Below, in pieces: positions 1 through 8,187 of a stretch of 42,475 bases of DNA (positions are counted from its first letter, which is position 1; the number at the start of each line of letters is the position of its first letter). A program made the translations under genes and the position numbers. The stretch is taken from contig JXQG01000008.1 in the NCBI GenBank assembly GCA_001007665.1, positions 1-42,475 on the forward strand, read 5' to 3'. The stretch comes from Candidatus Synechococcus spongiarum SP3 (GTDB lineage: Bacteria > Cyanobacteriota > Cyanobacteriia > PCC-6307 > Cyanobiaceae). Below the pieces are notes generated by a model, which did not search any database, was not told the origin of the DNA, and saw only the letters and a list, made by a program, of their open reading frames with translations.

Positions 1-174
1 GTGCCGCTTCCCGTCTGGACTTACAAGCTGGGAGGCTATCAGGTGCTCAAGAAATGGCTCTCCTACAGGGAGCGGGGGGTGCTGGGGCGAGCGCTGCGGG
101 CTGAGGAAGTGCTGTATTTTGCGGAGGTGGGGCGTAGAATTGGGGGGATTTTGGGGCTTCAGGGAGGGGGGTAG
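1..174 (+). CDS. C-terminal end of a type ISP-like restriction-modification enzyme (partial)
   Basis: The window opens inside an open frame that runs 57 codons to a TAG at 172-174. The peptide begins VPLPVWTYKLGGYQVLKKWL and continues with SYRERGVLGRALRAEE. This resembles the extreme C-terminus of the large single-chain type ISP or adenine-specific methyltransferase/helicase proteins, where a conserved 'vwtYklGGyqvlkkWL' block belongs to the target recognition part. Such enzymes cut and methylate DNA with one polypeptide. The rest of the gene lies upstream, so nothing can be said about whether it is intact. The stop is followed four bases later by the ATG of the next gene, which suggests co-transcription. 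The assignment rests on recalled family motifs only. Confidence 0.6.
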   Translation: MPLPVWTYKLGGYQVLKKWLSYRERGVLGRALRAEEVLYFAEVGRRIGGILGLQGGG

Positions 175-178
175 AGAA

Positions 179-1243
179 ATGAATAGATACCTAAAACCTG
201 TTTTCTGCCCACTTTGGCACACTCTTGCTACTGAGATTCCCAGAGAGCATCAGTATATTACAGTTTACTCATCACGTTGTGGCGGGCTTTATTCTATTTC
301 TAGAGAAGTATTGACCATTTTAGAAGAAGATGACGACTTGCGTAAGAAGGCGCTATTAACATCATGGCTCATTGAGCAGAGACGGCTTGGGAACGAATGC
401 CCAGAGATCACTGAAAGCATAATTAAACTTATGAAACAACGGAAAGACATGTCAGCATCTGATCGTGCTGATGCGATTCTTGAATATATTGCGTCTAAAA
501 TAAAAGAGTCAGGTGAAGCTCTTATCTATGACAGTAATGATTCGATTAAAGAGCATGAAGAGTTCTTATTCAGAGCAGAAGCTCAACTTTCCTTTCAAGA
601 GTTAATGTCAGAATGGAAAATAAACTACTGTGAATTACTTGCATTTTCTGAATGCACAGATAACTATGAATCTAATAACAACGGATTGGCTTCCTTAATG
701 AAATATCTGAAGCAACACAACTGGATTGAATATGAATATGACCAATATAATAGTGGTCATCGCACTTGCTCTTTGACTGTTGAAGGTTACACCAGATTGG
801 CAGAGATTCAGAAAATCAGGAAAGATTCTTCAAGAGGATTTATGGCAATGTGGTTTGACCCATCTATGGATAAAGCATGGCAAGAGGGATTTGAACCCGG
901 GATCAGGAAAGCTGGATACGATCCCGTGCGCATTGATCAACAGCAACACGTGAACAAAATTGACGATGAAATTATTGCCGAGATACGCAGAGCAAGATTT
1001 ATAGTAGCAGACTTCACTCAAGATGAAAGGGGAGCACGGGGCGGCGTCTACTATGAAGCAGGATTTGCCCATGGTCTTGGTATCCCTGTGATTTTTACAT
1101 GTCGGAAAGACTGCCTTAAGGAGATTCATTTCGACATTCGTCAATACAATTGTATTCTATGGGAAGACAAGGATCTTGAAAAACTGCAAAAGGATCTCAC
1201 AAACCGTATCAGGGCAATTCTTAGAGATGGGCCAGCCATTTAA
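179..1243 (+). CDS. Winged-helix-like protein with C-terminal nucleoside 2-deoxyribosyltransferase/TIR-like domain
   Basis: A 354-residue protein starting at ATG 179, four bases after the stop of the restriction-modification fragment. An upstream in-frame start at 119 would lie inside that gene and is less likely. The N-terminal half is not recognised. Residues about 150-215 look like a winged helix (LMKYLKQHNWIEYEY, then LTVEGYTRLAEI). Residues about 222-350 look like a nucleoside 2-deoxyribosyltransferase-like/TIR-like fold, with RFIVADFTQ carrying Asp278 and GVYYEAGFAHG carrying Glu293, the places where that fold has its catalytic acids. Domains of this type serve as nucleotide- or NAD-consuming effectors in several phage defence systems, which is knowledge of the family, not evidence for this protein. 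The gene is clearly more AT-rich than the chromosome around it, consistent with horizontal transfer together with the neighbouring restriction enzyme. Confidence 0.62.
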   Translation: MNRYLKPVFCPLWHTLATEIPREHQYITVYSSRCGGLYSISREVLTILEEDDDLRKKALLTSWLIEQRRLGNECPEITESIIKLMKQRKDMSASDRADAILEYIASKIKESGEALIYDSNDSIKEHEEFLFRAEAQLSFQELMSEWKINYCELLAFSECTDNYESNNNGLASLMKYLKQHNWIEYEYDQYNSGHRTCSLTVEGYTRLAEIQKIRKDSSRGFMAMWFDPSMDKAWQEGFEPGIRKAGYDPVRIDQQQHVNKIDDEIIAEIRRARFIVADFTQDERGARGGVYYEAGFAHGLGIPVIFTCRKDCLKEIHFDIRQYNCILWEDKDLEKLQKDLTNRIRAILRDGPAI

Positions 1244-1671
1244 TGGGTATTGGCAACTCAGAAGCTGGGAAAACAGCAGCGCCTGCGATCACAAAGCCTG
1301 TGACTATCCCAACCATCGGACTCAGCAGCAAAGAGGCCAAGTTACAGCAGCGGCACAACAGCACTGGCAGCACGTGAACATTGCTGGGCAGTTGCATTCC
1401 CTCCAACTACCATACTTGTGAGACTTGCTTGCGATCAAGACTGGTTCTGGCCAAAGCGAAGAGCTGGGCTGATCACTGCTCAGCCCATGGAACTGGAGGT
1501 GATGTTGATAGGATAGGCTAATGGTAGGATTTCTCTAACCTACTGCTCTGCCACCGCATTCCGTAAGACTCTTCTTGTTGCGGGATAAGGGTAAGATAGC
1601 TCACCATTTAAGGGCTCTTGCCATAACCGTATCCCTACACAGAGGTTACCCCCTACCAGCCCCATGGGCGC
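1244..1671. other. Gene-poor stretch with one hairpin
   Basis: About 430 bases with no gene I can support. There is a perfect 8-base inverted repeat, TGGGCTGA at 1465-1472 and TCAGCCCA at 1480-1487, that could fold in RNA, but no T-run follows. A short minus-strand frame (1221-1406) has a hydrophobic patch but no family resemblance. The stretch probably marks the joint between two acquired segments. Confidence 0.4.
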
Positions 1672-2244
1672 TGGGCCAGCACTGCCGTTGATATTGTCCC
1701 GGAATTTCTCAACAAACTCGCAGAGGCCGCCAGCCGCAGCGGGGTTGCCGATCACGTCGTCACGCGCACAGAGTCCATGGAGCAATTGTCTTTTGCGGAG
1801 GAAGAGCTGGATGCCGTCTGGTCGGAGGGGGCGATCTACAACATGGGGTTTGCAGAAGGGATTGAGGCATGGCGGAAGTATCTGAAGTTGGGCGGTATCC
1901 TTGCTGTATCCGAGCTGACCTGGCTGAGTGATGAGCGCCCAGAGGAACTTCAGGTGTATTGGGATAGAGAGTACCCGAAGGTCGATACGGCTTCTGCTAA
2001 GATGGCTATCCTGGAACGCCTTGGGTTCTCGCCAACAGGTTATTTTGTGTTACCCGAAAACTGCTGGCTTGAAAATTACTATTGGCCAATGCAGAAGCGC
2101 TTCGCTGAATTTCTTGAGCAGCATAAAAACTCTGATTCAGCAAGAGCAATCGTTGAAGCTGCAGAGAATGAGATTTCATTTTATGAACGACATACGTCAT
2201 TTGTCGGCTATTGTTATTATATTGCTCGGAAAGTAAGTGGGTGA
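1672..2244 (+). pseudogene. 5'-truncated class I SAM-dependent methyltransferase
   Basis: From about 1678 the frame reads TAVDIVPEFLNKLAEAASRS and runs without interruption to the stop at 2244, with a first ATG only at 1777. It matches the middle and end of small class I methyltransferases: an acidic residue after strand 2 (VDIVPEF), the VVTRTESMEQLSFAEEELD segment, WSEGAIYNMGF, LKLGGILAVSELTWL and a C-terminal region ending in YYIARKVSG. The first strand and the glycine-rich SAM-binding motif that should precede VDIVPEF are missing; upstream codons are unrelated and a TAA lies in frame at 1624-1626. A protein starting at ATG 1777 would have 155 residues and could not bind SAM normally. I read it as a gene cut by a rearrangement near 1675. 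Confidence 0.62.
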
Positions 2245-2266
2245 TTGGCTATATTGATTCTCTGGT

Positions 2267-2990
2267 GTGAACGGGCTGACGGCGTTGCAACGCAAGGAAG
2301 CGGTAGCAGCGTTGTCGTCTTCGCTGGAGGGGAGGCATGGCAGTCTGCCATTGAACGGGCGGTGGAGGAGAAGCTTCGTGTTCCCGTTGTGGCTGCAGCG
2401 GCGCGGTGTCCAGTGGCAAGGCCCGTGATCTGCGGCGCTACCGCTGCAAAGGGTGTGGGCGGGAAGAGCTTCCATGGCCTGACGGGCGCCAAGCTGTCCG
2501 GTCTGCGCCACAAGGAGCGCTGCGGCACTGTGCATAGCACAGCCAGCCCATCGGAGGCGTCACCGTTTTCTGACGGCTCCGTGCCCGGTGCCGGATCATG
2601 GCCGTGGATGAGGCCTTCCTGCTGGAGAGTCGCGCAAGGAATAGGGGCAGATGGAGCGACCGCCTGGCCATCGCGGCGGTGTGGCCCCCCGTCCGAGTCT
2701 CTCGCGCCAGCAGGCACCCATCCTGGCGGTGGCCCACCGGAGTGGCTCCACCATGGGCGATCGCCTGTCTGCTCTCAACGCAGCCAACCTGAAGACGGTG
2801 GTAGCGCCGCCCAGCGGTGGCGACCGATGTCCTGCTGGTCTGTGGTGCCAACCGCAGTTATCTGCCCGTTGCATCTCCGGACGGTGAATAGCCGCCACAG
2901 CCAGATCAAGGGCTGCCTCCACACGCTGCGGTTGCCCCATTCGGGCATTGTCCAGGCTTTCCCTAGGGTTCATCATGGGCCGTTGTACAG
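2267..2990 (+). pseudogene. Degenerate IS1595-type transposase
   Basis: Fragments of one transposase appear in order but in shifting frames. From GTG 2267 the reading NGLTALQRKEAVAALSSSLE is the usual N-terminus. A shift leads to a zinc ribbon from 2379 (CSRCGCSG, then RRYRCKGCGR to about 2462). The catalytic-region motif VDEAFLLES follows from 2604 in the same frame, but in-frame stops lie between. Near 2884 another frame gives VNSRHSQIKGCLH, like the end of the DDE domain where a conserved N-x-Y/H-S-R-x-K segment sits. Several frameshifts and stops make this gene inactive. No clear terminal inverted repeats were found. It meets the truncated ISAs1-type transposase tail to tail. Confidence 0.72.
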
Positions 2991-3481
2991 AATTGTTGTA
3001 GATAGGGAAGGATTATGGTGTCCACTGCAGTGGTTTGCTGCGCCTCGCGACCAGGAGAGCCGTCAAAGATCGCCCGTACAGACAAACCGAATGCATTTAA
3101 CAGGTAGATTGCACTTTTACGAGAGGGTTGATTAAATTTTTTAATCAGAGAATTGATGTCAATTACATCTGCATGACCAGGCAGATGATGATTAAACATA
3201 TCCACCAACTTCAGAAGCGATCCTTCGAAGACCTCGGGATCCAGGACCCTGAACAGTCTGGAGAAGGCATCGTGACTGGGAATACCATGCTTCAACTTGA
3301 GGAAGGTGTGCAGAAAGTCCCTATGGACCTTACCGAAATTTTCCATATCCACACATGTTCCATGCCCACAAATCACTGCGATGACGGCCAAAGTGAGCGT
3401 TTCGGCAAAGTCGTGCTTGGTCGCATTGCTCCTACGGGGGTCCTCCAGTTCTTGAAAAACCTCAATAATCCGAGAAGCCAT
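2963..3481 (-). pseudogene. ISAs1-family transposase, C-terminally truncated
   Basis: The first 150 residues match ISAs1/H-repeat-associated transposases: FQELEDPRRSNATKHDF, VICGHGTCVDMENFGKV, LKLKHGIPSHDAFSRLFRVL and VIDINSLIKKFNQ, where the first catalytic aspartate sits. The similarity then weakens (IILPYLQQF may correspond to the family's 'NEITAIPxLLxxL') and the frame ends at 172 residues, about half the usual length. The rest of the DDE domain is absent because the element abuts the IS1595-type relic. It lies downstream of narB on the same strand, so read-through from the nitrate operon could transcribe it. It cannot encode an active transposase. Confidence 0.8.
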
Positions 3482-3565
3482 GGTGTCAGCTCATGATCAG
3501 CCTGTTGGCATTGTGAGTGAGGCTGGTGGCTGTGTCAAGGACTAATCGCGTAGTACAAACTACAC

Positions 3566-5695
3566 TCAGGCCACAGGAGCCAGCTGAACGGCGGCCTTGA
3601 GCTCCGGCTGTTGGGAGACGGGACAGCCAAGGGCATGCATCAGGTCATTGACCGCACAGGCATCGCCCTGGCTCGTCCCCCAATGCATGGGCAGAAACAC
3701 TGTGCCTGGGCGGATTTGATCCCGAATGGACACCCGCGCCGTGACTTGGCCACGGCGGGAGCGGATGCGGGCAAGGGCCCCGTCCACCAGTCCGACCACT
3801 GCCGCATCCACGGGATTCACTTCCAACAATGGTTCAGGGTGCATGCGTCGGAGACGTTCCACCTGGCCGGTACGGGTCATGGTGTGCCAATGCCCCAGAT
3901 AGCGGCCAGTGGTCAGCACCAGAGGGAAGGCTTCATTGGGGGGTTCAGCCAGGCCCTGCGGCTGATCCACCATGAAGCGAGCGCGACCCGTGGGGGTGGG
4001 GAAGGCGCCCTTCTCGTAAAGCCGGCGACTGCCGTTGCCGGGGGTGGCGCCAGCCGGGAACGGCCATTGCTGGGGGCCTTCCTGGCGCAACAGCGCATGG
4101 CTCAGGCCGGAGGTGTCGCAGACACGTCCGGCCGAGAGCGCTACCAACTCCCCATACACCTCTGCTGCGGACCCGTAGGAAAACTGCTCGACAAAACCCA
4201 ACCGTCGTCCCAGTTCTGCGAACACCTGCCAATCTGCTCGCGCCTCTCCCGGCGCCACCCGAAACGCTGGACAAAAGGTGACCCGCCGCTCCGAGTTGAC
4301 CATCACCCCGTCTTTCTCGCTCCACTGGGCTGCGGGCAACACCAGATGGGCATGGCGGCTGGTTTCGGTGTTGCTGTAGGCCTCGCTCACCACCACCAGG
4401 GGACAGCGGGCCATGGCCGCTTTCACCTTCTCCAGTTGCGGCATGCTGACCAGGGGATTGGTGGCGGCCACCCACCAGAGATCCAGAGCGCCAGCCTCCA
4501 TGGCTTCAATCTGCTGCCAAGCGCTGAGGCCCGGTGCTGCTGCGATGGGTCCCAGCCTCCATCGGGCTTCCACGTGGGCCCGGTGCTGCGGGTTGCTTAC
4601 TTGGCGGTAGCCGGGCAGCAGGTGGGCAAGACCACCCGCCTCACGGCCACCCATGGCGTTGGGCTGCCCCGTCAGCGAGAAGGGTCCCGCGCCTGGGCGA
4701 CCGATCTGCCCCGTCAGCAAGTGGAGATTGATCAGCCCGGACACTGTGGCGGTCCCCTCCACAGACTGGTTCACCCCCATGGACCACAGGCTGAGGGCCG
4801 CCCGACTGCGCGACCAGAGGCGCGCCACCAGGCGCAGATCACTGCTTCTGATGCCACAGATGGACGCAACCCGGGTTGGCGTCCAGTCCTGCAGCAGCCT
4901 GGCATAGGAGAAGAACCCGTCTGTACACCCTGCGATAAAGTCGAAGTCCAGGGTGGTTTGGCGCAGCAGCAGGTGACCGATGCCGTGCAGCAGCACCAGG
5001 TCCGTGCCCGGTCGAATGGCCAGATGCAGGTCCGCCGCACTGCTGGTGGCGGTTTGACGGGGGTCCACCACAACGATCTGAAGATCTTTCCTGCGGCGCC
5101 GCTTGGCCAACCGCTGGAACAGGACCGGGTGGCAGTCCGCCATGTTGGCGCCAATGAGCAGGGCCAGATCGCACTGGTCCAGGTCCTCGTAGCAGCAGGG
5201 CGGACCATCGGAGCCCAGGCTGCGGGTATAGCCGGCCACGGCCGAACTCATGCAGAGGCGGCTGTTGGCGTCAAAGTTGTTGGTGCCCAGAGCCCCCTTC
5301 AGCAGCTTCTGGGCCATGTAGTAATCCTCGCAGTGAAACTGCCCCGAGCCGTACATGGCCAGGGCTTGGGGCCCCTTCTCGGCCATGGTGCTGTGAATGC
5401 GCTCCAGGAGGACGGTGAAGGCCGCATCCCAACTGATGGTCTGCAAGGGCAGATCCAGTCGGGGACGATAGAGGGGGTGGGTGAGGCGCCCGTTGCTCAG
5501 GGTTTGCCCCACCGTGGCTCCTTTGATGCACACCTGGCCCAGGCTGGAGGGATGGTGACGATCTCCCCGCACTCCCCACACCGGCGTACCGTCCTGGCCT
5601 CGAATGGTGGCGCGCCCCTTGGCGGCAGGGGGCAGCAGCTCCAGGCCACACCCCACACCGCAGTAGGGACATTGGGAGCGCAGAGGAGGTTCCAT
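3566..5695 (-). CDS. narB: Assimilatory nitrate reductase, ferredoxin-dependent
   Basis: A 709-residue molybdopterin oxidoreductase that reduces nitrate to nitrite in the cytoplasm with electrons from ferredoxin. The N-terminus carries the [4Fe-4S] site, CPYCGVGC then GQVCIKGA. Later motifs include SRLCMSSAVAGY, DQCDLALLIGANMADCHPVL, GMGVNQ-like SMGVNQSVEGT, GRPGAGPFSLTGQPNAMGG and a C-terminal molybdopterin dinucleotide-binding domain with LTTGRYLGHWHTMTRTG. I chose ATG 5695, 22 bases past the nrtP stop, because it places the cluster near the start as in cyanobacterial NarB; an ATG at 5758 would overlap nrtP. It is the second gene of the nrtP-narB unit and probably shares its NtcA-dependent promoter. 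The Mo cofactor genes are divergently encoded next door. Confidence 0.95.
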   Translation of the reverse strand: MEPPLRSQCPYCGVGCGLELLPPAAKGRATIRGQDGTPVWGVRGDRHHPSSLGQVCIKGATVGQTLSNGRLTHPLYRPRLDLPLQTISWDAAFTVLLERIHSTMAEKGPQALAMYGSGQFHCEDYYMAQKLLKGALGTNNFDANSRLCMSSAVAGYTRSLGSDGPPCCYEDLDQCDLALLIGANMADCHPVLFQRLAKRRRRKDLQIVVVDPRQTATSSAADLHLAIRPGTDLVLLHGIGHLLLRQTTLDFDFIAGCTDGFFSYARLLQDWTPTRVASICGIRSSDLRLVARLWSRSRAALSLWSMGVNQSVEGTATVSGLINLHLLTGQIGRPGAGPFSLTGQPNAMGGREAGGLAHLLPGYRQVSNPQHRAHVEARWRLGPIAAAPGLSAWQQIEAMEAGALDLWWVAATNPLVSMPQLEKVKAAMARCPLVVVSEAYSNTETSRHAHLVLPAAQWSEKDGVMVNSERRVTFCPAFRVAPGEARADWQVFAELGRRLGFVEQFSYGSAAEVYGELVALSAGRVCDTSGLSHALLRQEGPQQWPFPAGATPGNGSRRLYEKGAFPTPTGRARFMVDQPQGLAEPPNEAFPLVLTTGRYLGHWHTMTRTGQVERLRRMHPEPLLEVNPVDAAVVGLVDGALARIRSRRGQVTARVSIRDQIRPGTVFLPMHWGTSQGDACAVNDLMHALGCPVSQQPELKAAVQLAPVA

Positions 5696-5717
5696 GGCGC
5701 CGACCTGGGGCAGGTTC

Positions 5718-7283
5718 TTACGAGGCGGTTGCAAGCTCTCCCTCATGGAGATCAGCAAAGGAGCCCTTGGGTTCCCGCAGGAAGAACATGCAGAAGAAGC
5801 CGACGATCAACCCGGCAATCCCCAGCACCTGGAAAAAGGCGCTGTTGGAGGCGGCCACCACGGCGGGAGAAGGGTCTGCTCCACCCCCCATCCACGCGGG
5901 GAGGCTGGCAAAGATGGTGAGATAGGCGACGGCGCCCACATTGCCGTAGGCCCCCACCAGCCCGGCCACCTGGCCAGTGACACGGCGCTTCACCAGGGGA
6001 ACCATGGCAAAGGTGGATCCCTCCCCGGCCTGTACAAAGAAGGAGCAGAACATCGTGAGCGCCATGGCCAGGAGAATACCGACAGTGCCGGTGAAGGTGC
6101 CGGGTTGGATAAGGCTCATGAGCAGATAGCCTACCCCCAGGCCAATGGTGAGAAAGGCCATGGTATTTTTCCTGGATCCCATGCGATCGGAGAGGAAGCC
6201 GCCCCCTGGGCGTGCGGCCAGGTTCATGAAGGCATAGGAGGAAGCCAGGATGCCGGCCAAGGCCTTGGGCAGCGCAAAAGTGGTTTCAAAGAAGCTGGGC
6301 AGCATGGACACCACCGCCAGCTCGGAACCGAAGTTGACGATATAGGTGAGCTCCAGGATAGCCACCTGCTTGAATTCATAGCGGTCCTCCTTGGGATAGA
6401 CCTTCTTACCGGTGACCAACTGCCAATTGGTGCGAAGGACTCCCCAGGATTGCATTCCATACCATGCCAGAATGGCCAGCAGGGTCATGGGATAGGTGGC
6501 CTCAGTGAGGAAACCCACGGTTTTGAGGCGCCAAGCCAGAACTGCCAGGATGCCTGCAAAGGGAACATTCATGCCCATGAGGCCCCAGAAGTCCCGCATA
6601 GACGTCACCTCCAGACCAGCGGTTTTGTGGGGTCGCTGGTAGGTTTTCCCAGGCGGCGTGTCCCGCACGCTCAAGAAGTAGAACACTCCGTAGATCGCGG
6701 CGATGATGCCGGTGAGCGCAATGGCGCCGCGCCAGTTGAGAACCACGTCGCCAATCTGGGCGCCACCGGCAAAGCTGAGCCAGCCGGCAACAATCACGAG
6801 GGTGAGGGCGGAGAACGCGGAACCGAAATTTCCCCATCCCCCATAGATGCCTTCGGCCAAGCCGATCTCCTTGGGAGGAAACCATTCCGCCACCATGCGA
6901 ATCCCGATCACGAAGCCGGCCCCCACAATGGAGAGCAGCAGCCGGGCCACCACCAACTGGCCAAAGCTTTGGGCTGTGGAAAACATCAGGCAGGGAATCG
7001 CCGCAAACACCAAAATGGCGGAATACGTGAGACGCGGGCCAAACTTATCCAGCAACATGCCAATAATCACTCGCGCTGGCACAGTGAGGGCAACATTGCA
7101 GATGGCAATGGTGCGGATCTGTCCCAGTTCCAGGCCCATATCCTCCCTCACGGTGGTGGCCAACGGGGCCAAATTAAACCACACCACAAAGGTGAGAAAG
7201 AACGCAAACCAGGTGAGGTGCAACGTTCTGTACCTCCCCTGAAGAGACCAGAGTTCACCAAGCATGGAAGTTGAGAGATTCAT
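5718..7283 (-). CDS. nrtP: Nitrate/nitrite permease, major facilitator superfamily
   Basis: A 521-residue, 12-helix transporter of the NarK/NrtP type that brings nitrate (and nitrite) across the inner membrane. The family signature is seen in GIYGGWGNFGSAFSAL and in the second half in RPGGGFLSDRMGSR and GLVGAYGNVGAVAYL. Marine Synechococcus use this permease instead of the freshwater ABC system. Start ATG 7283 is preferred over the adjacent TTG at 7286. It lies upstream of narB on the same strand with a 22-base gap, so the two form an uptake-and-reduction operon. An NtcA-type promoter lies 166 to 206 bases upstream of the start. Confidence 0.94.
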   Translation of the reverse strand: MNLSTSMLGELWSLQGRYRTLHLTWFAFFLTFVVWFNLAPLATTVREDMGLELGQIRTIAICNVALTVPARVIIGMLLDKFGPRLTYSAILVFAAIPCLMFSTAQSFGQLVVARLLLSIVGAGFVIGIRMVAEWFPPKEIGLAEGIYGGWGNFGSAFSALTLVIVAGWLSFAGGAQIGDVVLNWRGAIALTGIIAAIYGVFYFLSVRDTPPGKTYQRPHKTAGLEVTSMRDFWGLMGMNVPFAGILAVLAWRLKTVGFLTEATYPMTLLAILAWYGMQSWGVLRTNWQLVTGKKVYPKEDRYEFKQVAILELTYIVNFGSELAVVSMLPSFFETTFALPKALAGILASSYAFMNLAARPGGGFLSDRMGSRKNTMAFLTIGLGVGYLLMSLIQPGTFTGTVGILLAMALTMFCSFFVQAGEGSTFAMVPLVKRRVTGQVAGLVGAYGNVGAVAYLTIFASLPAWMGGGADPSPAVVAASNSAFFQVLGIAGLIVGFFCMFFLREPKGSFADLHEGELATAS

Positions 7284-7448
7284 CAAACCCTGGCGTCAGG
7301 AAAAAAGCGACCAGGGGTCTAGCTCGATGCACAGGGCTAATCGATTCCCATCATGAAAACCATTAACTTTACCGAAGAATGTGGTTGTTGTTACAAGATC
7401 TTGACGTGGCGCGCTGGCTCCCATCACGATGATCCGAGGCAAGCCTGG

Positions 7449-7489
7449 GATATAATCGGTCTCATGTTGTGTAATGTAGCGACAGATAC
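7449..7489 (-). promoter_or_regulatory. NtcA-activated promoter for nrtP-narB
   Basis: A perfect NtcA palindrome, GTA-N8-TAC, occupies 7476-7489. Read toward nrtP, it is followed after 20 bases by TTATAT (7450-7455) as a -10-like element. The arrangement GTA-N8-TAC-N20-24-(-10) is the canonical form of NtcA-activated cyanobacterial promoters, where NtcA with 2-oxoglutarate replaces the -35 element. The predicted leader is about 160 bases. The site also lies upstream of the divergent mobA and could influence it. Confidence 0.72.
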
Positions 7490-7575
7490 AGACAACTACA
7501 CAGATATAGGAAATGACCAGGATGAAATAGATAGGAACGACCCTCTTGATCATGCGTGCATGGCGCCCGTCATGG

Positions 7576-8187
7576 ATGCCTTCCTCCTCTTGCCCTGGGC
7601 GTCCCCCGGCGGCGATTCTCTGCGGTGGTCGGAGCCGTCGCATGGGGCGCGACAAGGCCCTGCTGCCCCACCCCCACGGCGGCAGTCTGTTGCAGCACAC
7701 CTGCACCTTGGCCCTGGCGGCCGGGCTGGAGACCATCTGCCTGAGCCGCCCTGACCAGGGTCACCGCCAGCACCTGGCCACTGCTCCAGCGCTGCAGCAG
7801 GTGACCGTCCTGGAGGAACCCCCCCCTTGGGAGGGTCCCCTTCTGGCCTTGGCCAAACTGATGATCACCTACCCAGGCTGTCCCATGCTGCTGCTGGCCT
7901 GCGACCTCCCCAATCTCAGTCCACCCCTGCTCAACGCCCTGGCCGCTCCACTGCCGCCCTGTCATGCCCGCCTCGCAACCGATGGTGCGCAACAGCAGCC
8001 TCTGCTGGCCAGCTATGGCGCCGATCTGGCGGCCACCCTCCACCAGGCTGTGGCGGCCGGGGTGCGCAGCTTTCGCCAGTGGCTGCCCGGTTTGCAGGTG
8101 GAGTGGCTACGGGTTCCCTCCACAGCGCTGGTGAACCTGAACCATCCCCAGGACCTTGCCGCTACCCATGACAACAAGGACCCTTGA
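7576..8187 (+). CDS. mobA: Molybdenum cofactor guanylyltransferase
   Basis: About 203 residues from ATG 7576 (ATGs at 7546 and 7552 are also in frame). MobA transfers GMP from GTP to molybdopterin to make the dinucleotide cofactor. The nucleotide-binding start AAILCGGRSRRMGRDKALL is diagnostic, with the LxGGxSxRMGxDK pattern, and LLLACDLPNLSPPLL supplies the metal-binding aspartate. The C-terminal VNLNHPQDL is the usual 'NiNtpeDl' motif. It overlaps the start of moaA by about 20 bases and reads divergently from nrtP. Its product is needed for NarB, so the grouping is functional. Confidence 0.9.
   Translation: MPSSSCPGRPPAAILCGGRSRRMGRDKALLPHPHGGSLLQHTCTLALAAGLETICLSRPDQGHRQHLATAPALQQVTVLEEPPPWEGPLLALAKLMITYPGCPMLLLACDLPNLSPPLLNALAAPLPPCHARLATDGAQQQPLLASYGADLAATLHQAVAAGVRSFRQWLPGLQVEWLRVPSTALVNLNHPQDLAATHDNKDP

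Noticed and set aside
3611..5920. Open plus-strand frame of 769 codons opposite narB
   Set aside because: It is the mirror of a high-GC gene with strong third-position bias, has no domain pattern, and narB is certain.
5694..7274. Open plus-strand frame of 526 codons opposite nrtP
   Set aside because: Gly/His/Gln-rich translation without family likeness; shadow of the permease gene.
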